NCBI GenBank assembly: GCA_022702545.1 | Contig: JAHRBC010000001.1 | Coordinates: 8,742,001-8,806,000 of the forward strand | DNA: 64,000 bases | Source: Phycomyces nitens | Lineage: Eukaryota; Mucoromycota; Mucoromycetes; Mucorales; Phycomycetaceae | Direction: 5' to 3' | Part shown: positions 57,785 to 64,000 of the stretch, piece by piece | Numbering within the stretch: position 1 is the stretch's first letter | How the letters are laid out: the number at the start of each line of letters is the position of its first letter | Program-made: the position numbers and the translations under genes | Notes under the pieces: generated by a model | Database searches by the model: none | What the model was told of the DNA's origin: nothing | What the model saw: the letters and a program-made list of their open reading frames with translations, nothing else

Positions 57785-60242
57785 ATGTCAGCATTGTCAT
57801 GGAATTCAACTGGCCAGGCTGTATGCAATACGCCTGCTTGTATCAGAGTGGCCACGTCCATCATCAGTGACATGGATCTTACCATAGATCCATGCTCAGA
57901 CTTTTATCAGTATACATGTAAGGCCAAGGTCCAGTCTAGAATACAAAGTGTTTTTTTAAGAAGAAAAAAAAAGTCTCCTAAGTAACATTTTCGTATCAAC
58001 AGGTGGCAGTTGGGCTCAAAAGGCCATCATTCCAGACGATCATTCAGGTAAGCAATAGATCACAACTCCTAGTTACCAACAGATCTACCATTGATTTGTA
58101 GGCACCGGAACATTTGAGACCCTTCAAGACAACAATACCGAAGTCTTGCAGCGAATCCTGGAGGGATCATACGAATCCCTGATAAACGGCACAACCAAGG
58201 CTGGGTTCACGACCACAGATGTAGACAAGGAAAACTTTGAGAAAATTCAGGATTATTACAAGTCTTGTCTTGATGAAACCTCAATTGATGCTCTCGGCGC
58301 AACACCAGCATACAAAGAGCTGGCTGCCCTGTACAAAATCTTTGGGTCAGAGAATGACCTCATTAGTTTCCCACAATACAGCCCTACCCTTACACATGCC
58401 CTTGTCTTTATGTTCAAACAAGGAGTAGAGCCCGTCCAGAGTCTATACATTGACGCAGATGACAAGAATCCAAATTCAACTGTCATTAGTCTTGCCCAGC
58501 CCGACCTTGGATTGCCTTCAAAGGAGTACTATGAGAACAAGGACACTCTGGCCAAATACGAGTCTGGTCTTGTGCCAATCTTCAAACACATGCTAGGCCC
58601 AACCAGTCTAAACATTGCCAAGGCCAACCAGGTTGGTCTAGAGGTCTTGACGGATGCCCAAGTTGAAAGCCTGGTGTCCAATGCCATTGAACTGGAAACC
58701 GTGATTGCCAATGCCATGCTAAAGTCTCAGGACCTCCTGGACCCCGTAGCAACTTACAACCCTGAATCTATCGACAGTCTTCAGAAAAAGTACCCGTTTA
58801 TTGACTGGACTGCATTTCTGGAGGCATTCATGGCTCCCGGAGAACCACTTCCATCAAAGATCATTGTTACCTCGCCACTCTATCTCCAACGACTGACAGT
58901 CTTGCTCCAGAACACAACCACCATAAAGTTGAGAGACTATTTTGTGATGCGTCACGCAATTTCTCAAATATATGCACTTGATAAAGAGACAAGATCACTC
59001 CTACAGGAACTGCGTGGGTCCATATTTAGTGGCACTACAAAGCTGCCCCCGCGTGCCCAGGTCTGCACCAAGTCTACCAGTGGCACGTTTGGGTTTCTGG
59101 CCGGGCGCTATTTTGTTCTAAAGGCATTTGGTGGTGAGGCTGAGCGGATCCAGGTCGAGCGATTTGTTGACTTGATCCAGTCGTCATGGCTGAAGCGATT
59201 GCCAGAATTAGACTGGCTCGATGCACAGACACGTTCGAGGGCTATCAGCAAAATGTCAAAGATCAAGCACAAGCTGGGATACAGCATCAAATCCCCAGAC
59301 ATCAGATCTGATGCCAACCTAAAGACCTATTATCAAAACATAACCATCACCACAACATCGTTTTATAACAATGAAAAGTCTGCCACAGCCTGGGAACTGG
59401 CAGATATATGGAGTAGAATGGGAAAGCCCATTGACAAGGCCCGTTGGATGATGGATGCCCAGGAAGTCAATGCCTACTACACACGCACAGGAAATGAAAT
59501 CGTCGTCCCTGCTGGCATCTTGCGGGAGCCGTTTTACGATCCAGATGTGCCAGATTATCTAAACTATGGTGGAATTGGTATGGTTATTGGCCATGAATTC
59601 TCCCATGCATTGGATAATGCGGGAAGGATGTTTAATGGCGATGGTCAGTTGGAACAATGGTGGACCAACAACACCCTCAAATCATTCGAGACCGCAGCCC
59701 AGTGCTATGTAAAGCAATACGATCAATGGACTGTCGAAGGCCAAGATCAAAAGCAGCATCATGTCAATGGCAATGTAAATATCGTTTATTGGTATTCTTT
59801 ATACTGACCACCATACTATCTAGCTCACTCTTTCCGAGAATCTGGCTGACAATGGTGGTCTGTATGTTGCCTATATGGCCTACCAGCAATTGGCATCCAA
59901 TGCTTCTCTGGACACACCTGCTGCAAAAATTGCCAGTCTTCGCTTGCCAGGTCTGGAGAAGCTCTCACCAGAGGCACTCTTTTTTGTCAACTTTGGAAGA
60001 GTCTGGTGCAACAAAAAGAGGCCTTCAATGGCAGAACAGCTGGTAAAGTCTTGATAGCTTCCTTGAAAATAGTTGTTAGCTCATCACTTCTTTTTTTTTC
60101 TTGGTAGCTTCTCACGGATGTCCATTCGCCAAACCGGGTCCGCGTCAATGCAGCCGTACAAAACTCTGAAGAATTCGCAAAGACCTTTCAGTGTCCTGCC
60201 AACAGCCCTATGAACCCTATCCCTAAATGCCAACTGTGGTAA
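57785..60242 (+). CDS. M13 family zinc metallopeptidase (neprilysin/ECE-like)
   Basis: Five exons (57785-57917, 58003-58047, 58102-59774, 59824-60042, 60108-60242) encode 734 residues. The N-terminal M13 domain shows DPCSDFYQYTCG, a strict family motif, and DYYKSCLDET. The catalytic part has VVPAGILREPFYD, GGIGMVIGHEFSHALDNAG (zinc ligands H557 and H561, Glu 558), SENLADNGG (E622, D626) and VHSPNRVRVN. It ends CQLW, matching the C-terminal CxxW. Such enzymes cleave short peptides outside cells. Most are type II membrane proteins, yet this model lacks a membrane segment or signal, so an upstream exon may be missing or the protein is not secreted classically. All introns are GT-AG. Confidence 0.9.
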
Positions 60243-60342
60243 CATTATCTACTGTAGAGCATGTACACAAATATAATAAAAGAATAAAGGCAAAAAGCTA
60301 AAAAAAACAAAAAACAAAAACGAATAAACGAATAAACGATTA

Positions 60343-62634
60343 TTATAATTCCAGTACAACAACACCACGCATCTCTGCTACTTTTTTAAGAACTTTTGTT
60401 TCTTTGGTAGGATCTTTACGAGCTGCCCAGATGGCCTTTACGATCTTTTGTTCATCCCAGCCCATATAATCACACATGAGAGCCAGTTCAGGTACGGGCT
60501 GTATATCCAACGCTGCAAGCACATTGATAAGGTACAACATATCGGTTTGCAATTGCATGGCACCCTCGGACGATAGGTCGCTCAGAACAGCCAGGCTATC
60601 GACAAAGCTGCGTGTGACACCTCTGGCTACCGAAGTTGTCCAGCGTTGGACGACATCATCTTCATTAGAAGGGTCTTGAGCCATGAATGGTACAGTATTT
60701 GGCTGGAATTCAAGTGCTTCATCATCAGCATAGACTTCAAAATGCTGAGGAAGCATCAATAGTTGTTCGCCCACATGGGTCATATAAGGGCTTGGCGAGC
60801 GACTGAACATGACATTTTCAGTAGCACCCTCAATTTCTGTTCGTAGATCGGCCAGTGAGCGAGTGATTGGTATAGATACAGCATCATATACAAAACGCTG
60901 CGAGGCCTCTGTCAGACGCTCAAGAGAAGGAGAGGGTTTGTAGTCCAGGGGTTTTTGGGAAAGAACGTTGAGCTCTGTGCAATTCAAGGCAGACGAGCGT
61001 AAAAGAGCAACCGAGGCATAGGGGTATTCAGGAACTCGCTTTCGGTCAGCCACACTGCTCCTACGACGAACAACAGGAGGACTCTGTTGGATAAGAGGCC
61101 GAACGGCATCAAGAAGCCGCGAGGAATCGTGGGTGAAATCATGGTAGTGTTGATGCACGGTAAAGCATATAGTCAAGAGTCGCAATCCAACCTGGAAGTC
61201 AGATCCATCGTTATCCTCACTACCGCTTCTTGCTCCAGGGCTAGGCAAGGTGCGGATAAGGCGCTGGACCTGATGAGAGGTGGTATCGATCATATGGCCA
61301 AGCACCTTGAGCCATCCTACTGCACCAAACCCGTGTGTCAATTGAAGACACCTCTCTAGTCCCTCACGCGCCAATGTATCTATACGTGGGAGGATGATGT
61401 GCAGTACATGCTGTACAGACGACATGGTGCTTGTCTCGTTGACATTCCCAAACAAACGATCGATTTCGGTTGACATTGAATCGCGCTCCAAGGTAAAGTA
61501 CTTTGTCTGGATTGGCAAGAATGGTTCATAGAGACTGTATGCCCATGCATTGGGATCCGAGTGGCGAAGGGCAAGAGGTACAATTGAGAACGAGTGACTG
61601 ACGGATAGACGTCGGGAATGAAGCGTGCCAGTGCTCACTGGGGGTTTGGCAAGTAGACGCTCTAGCGCGAGTCCAAAGACCTCAGTTGTAATGTAGCTAT
61701 CTGCAACTCCCTGTAGTCCTACACATGAAGATGATGAAGATGATGATGCTGCACCTATAGACGCCTCTAGACATTCGCCTAACGAAGGCTCCAGAGTAGA
61801 TATCACACGCTGCACAAGAGCCTGCATCACCATCCTTGGGTCAGGGAACATTGCTGCACAGCTCACATATTCTGCCGTCAATCTCTCTTCGAGTCTTTCG
61901 TAGAATTCCCGTAAAAGACCAGCAAGGGGGCCATTAAGATCCTTTCCTGGCCAGCCCTTTTGTAGTACAGGGCTCTTGACTGTCAAGTATATTTCTACAA
62001 ATGCATCCGAGCGCCCAATGCGGCCAAACACAGCATACAGTTTTTGACATTGGCGAGTATCCTGGTCCTCTAGGGCTCGTAGGACAGTAGGATGAAGGGC
62101 AGTTTCAAGATCGTGCTGCAAGCTCTCTAGCAAGGCACGCCGGACATCAAACTCTGGTGTGTGCTGGAATACATCCAGACTCTGTTGAGCTTGTTGAAGA
62201 CGGAGTGCACACGCTTCATAATCTTGCTGCTCCAATGCCTTTGTTGCTTCGTTTTCGAGCTGACTCCAATTCTCGGCTTCTTTTAGCTGTGCTTTGCATT
62301 GTTCCATGCGTGTCTTGACGACATGGAGTTGTCGCAAGGTCTCTAGAGCATCCTGGCTCTCATGATCACTGATTTGATGTTGAACGTCTATTACTTGTTG
62401 ATGAGTTGACTTGCAATCCACAGTCAGTCGTTCGAGATCATACAAAAGGCGAGGGAGTTGGGTTAGGAGATGCTGGGTCAATTGTGTGACTTTGCGGGAA
62501 GTGTGTTCTCCTGTGTGCTGTAATGTACTCATTACAACCGTAGTCTGTTCGACCTGAGCAGGGGCTGCAAGGGTCTGGTTGATCCATTGTTTGATATCAA
62601 AGTCAGGATTGGCAAATGCGTCCAGATGAACCAT
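60343..62634 (-). CDS. COG7: Conserved oligomeric Golgi complex subunit 7
   Basis: A single exon from ATG 62634 encodes 763 residues. The N-terminus reads DAFANPDFDIKQWINQTLAA, the COG7 signature (LSxFxxxxFDVKxWIN in animals). Extended helical and coiled-coil parts follow (residues about 40-190), and the C-terminus reads ALDIQPVPELALMCDYMGWD. COG7 belongs to lobe B of the COG tether, which captures vesicles recycling Golgi enzymes. The frame stays open upstream to about 62751 without an ATG and encodes a Ser/Cys-rich run from a (CTT)n repeat, so that part is likely 5' UTR. The gene is divergent from SDO1 and convergent with the M13 gene (100 bp). Confidence 0.88.
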   Translation of the reverse strand: MVHLDAFANPDFDIKQWINQTLAAPAQVEQTTVVMSTLQHTGEHTSRKVTQLTQHLLTQLPRLLYDLERLTVDCKSTHQQVIDVQHQISDHESQDALETLRQLHVVKTRMEQCKAQLKEAENWSQLENEATKALEQQDYEACALRLQQAQQSLDVFQHTPEFDVRRALLESLQHDLETALHPTVLRALEDQDTRQCQKLYAVFGRIGRSDAFVEIYLTVKSPVLQKGWPGKDLNGPLAGLLREFYERLEERLTAEYVSCAAMFPDPRMVMQALVQRVISTLEPSLGECLEASIGAASSSSSSSCVGLQGVADSYITTEVFGLALERLLAKPPVSTGTLHSRRLSVSHSFSIVPLALRHSDPNAWAYSLYEPFLPIQTKYFTLERDSMSTEIDRLFGNVNETSTMSSVQHVLHIILPRIDTLAREGLERCLQLTHGFGAVGWLKVLGHMIDTTSHQVQRLIRTLPSPGARSGSEDNDGSDFQVGLRLLTICFTVHQHYHDFTHDSSRLLDAVRPLIQQSPPVVRRRSSVADRKRVPEYPYASVALLRSSALNCTELNVLSQKPLDYKPSPSLERLTEASQRFVYDAVSIPITRSLADLRTEIEGATENVMFSRSPSPYMTHVGEQLLMLPQHFEVYADDEALEFQPNTVPFMAQDPSNEDDVVQRWTTSVARGVTRSFVDSLAVLSDLSSEGAMQLQTDMLYLINVLAALDIQPVPELALMCDYMGWDEQKIVKAIWAARKDPTKETKVLKKVAEMRGVVVLEL

Positions 62635-62823
62635 CCGCAACCAACAACAACAAGAAGAAGAAGAAGAAAAGGGGAGGAAATGACTATTGAGAGAATGGAA
62701 AGGATTCCAAAGTGAATGAGAGCGGAGTGGACGGTGACTGCGGTAAGCCAAAGAGAATAAAGAAGCCTCGAAAAAATATAATCCTGCTTACCATTCACAC
62801 ACAAATATCCATTCCCACACACC
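62635..62823. promoter_or_regulatory. Bidirectional promoter COG7/SDO1
   Basis: Only 189 bp separate the two start codons. The interval holds a (GAA)n run at about 62651-62670 and must contain both core promoters. Confidence 0.6.
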
Positions 62824-63932
62824 ATGGTGATTCAACAGCCCAGCTCACAGATCAAGTAATAATCTCGGCTGTCAGTCTGTACAAAGACACCTACTGAATG
62901 TTGATTGTCTTGCAGATTGACCAATGTCTCAATTGTCCGACTGAGAAAAGGTGGCAAGCGATTTGAACTCGCATGTTACAAGAACAAGGTTATGGAATGG
63001 CGCTCGAACGTGTATGTAGATCCTCTGCCCAATCCTTGTATGATTGGCAATTGATAGTCTTGGGAAGAAATGGCTAAAGAAAAAAGAATATGAGTATAGA
63101 GAGTCGGATCTGGATGAGGTGCTCCAAGTACACAGCGTGTTTATTAATGTCTCCAAAGGCCAAGTTGCCAGTAAGAGTGATCTTGAAAAGTGCTTCAAGA
63201 CAGACGAAACCGAAAAGGTTATTCTAGAGGCAAGTAAATGACACAAAGAGTACAGAAAAGTCTGGCTAGAATAAGTATTTGGACTGACCTTTACAAAAAA
63301 AAGATCCTCAAGAAAGGTGAACTCCAGGTAGCAGAAAAGGAACGTTCGAACCAGCTAGAGTCCATGTGGAAGGATATTGCAAATATTGTTACGGATAATT
63401 GTGTCAACCCACAAACCAAAAGACCCTATACGGTTACCATGATTGAAAAGGCCATGCAGGATCTTCATTTGAGTGTCAATCCAAAGCGTAGTTCAAAGTC
63501 TCAAGTAAGTTTAATAATAATAATAATAATAATAATAAAAATAAAATGGTCTTTATGGTTTAACAGATTTGTTACTAGGCACTAGAAGTCATTAAGCAGC
63601 TTCAAGAGAAGCAGATGTTGCCTATCCAGAGAGCTCAGATGCGCCTCAGAGTAACGGTGTCTGCTGGAAAGGATACAAAGAAACTGCGCGACAAGATTCT
63701 TCCTTTGGTGACCTCTGTTGAAGATGAAGACTTTGAGTCTACTGAATATGAACTTGCAAGTATCTTATGTGGTTTGGATCTGTGTTTATTTACTTTATAA
63801 AAATAGATTGCTCTGGTGGACCCTGGAAAGTACCGGATCATTCAAGACATCCTTCAGAATGAAGCAAAGGGAAAGGGTCAATTGGAGATTATGAATTTGC
63901 GTGAAAAGGAGGAGGGTGATGAACAGTTCTAA
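62824..63932 (+). CDS. SDO1: Ribosome maturation protein Sdo1/SBDS
   Basis: Six exons (62824-62855, 62916-63011, 63100-63229, 63304-63504, 63579-63755, 63807-63932) encode 253 residues, as in SBDS (250). Domain [41 protein letters not shown] and [20 protein letters not shown]. Domain [22 protein letters not shown] and [17 protein letters not shown]. Domain [23 protein letters not shown] and [11 protein letters not shown]. With the GTPase Efl1 it releases eIF6/Tif6 from the 60S subunit in the cytoplasm. Introns 3 (63230-63303) and 5 (63756-63806) are GC-AG with GCAAGT 5' ends. Using the nearby GTAAAT or GTATCT sites instead would break the frame. Confidence 0.95.
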
Positions 63933-64000
63933 AGTATATACAGTATTTAAAATACGGGCGAATTCAAAATAAACAGACTGTCTTCGTTTTTCTTGATCCA

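Overview
This window is nuclear DNA of a filamentous, early-diverging fungus, most likely Mucoromycota (Mucorales-like). The reasons are intron-rich genes with short introns (about 50-80 nt), a gene set with Arp2/3, several septin groups and a full-length neurofibromin-type RasGAP, AT-rich intergenic DNA, three nuclear tRNA genes and degenerate Tc1/mariner and Harbinger transposons. The genus cannot be fixed from the sequence; Phycomyces is only a guess.

Left part (1-8 kb): the 3' end of a septin gene, a small secreted six-cysteine protein, the rRNA-processing WD40 protein Utp17/Nan1, a LONRF-type RING/LON protein and a DUF218 membrane protein. Between 8.5 and 13.4 kb lie tRNA-Arg(ACG), a Harbinger transposase relic apparently split by a Tc1 relic, and a diverged 258-bp tandem duplication. 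From 13.4 to 31 kb the window is gene-rich: CDK11, ARPC5, a Cdc3-group septin, a small acidic protein, OGG1, PEX13, a vacuolar-type amino acid transporter and MLH3. GCV2 (glycine decarboxylase P protein) follows at 31.0-34.2 kb.

From 34 to 47 kb there is an AT-rich, gene-poor stretch. It holds a Tc1/IS630-type DD34E element with long inverted repeats, whose transposase gene is interrupted by a 1,746-bp CACTA-type insertion with a 3-bp target duplication. It also holds tRNA-Ser(AGA), tRNA-Leu(AAG), a pair of collinear diverged repeats and transposase relics. From 47 to 56 kb lies a complete 2,600-residue neurofibromin/IRA-type RasGAP on the minus strand. The window ends with an M13 metallopeptidase, COG7 and SDO1/SBDS, the last two divergent over a 189-bp promoter.

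Most exon structures were rebuilt by hand. The full-length models close in frame, which supports the splice sites given. Two points stand out. Five introns use GC-AG ends (two in CDK11, one in the RasGAP, two in SDO1). The RasGAP reading frame closes only if a 2-nt exon is included, and MLH3 has a 16-nt exon. The genes are ordinary housekeeping genes (ribosome biogenesis, cytoskeleton, DNA repair, Ras signalling, peroxisome and Golgi function). They are not an operon-like system.
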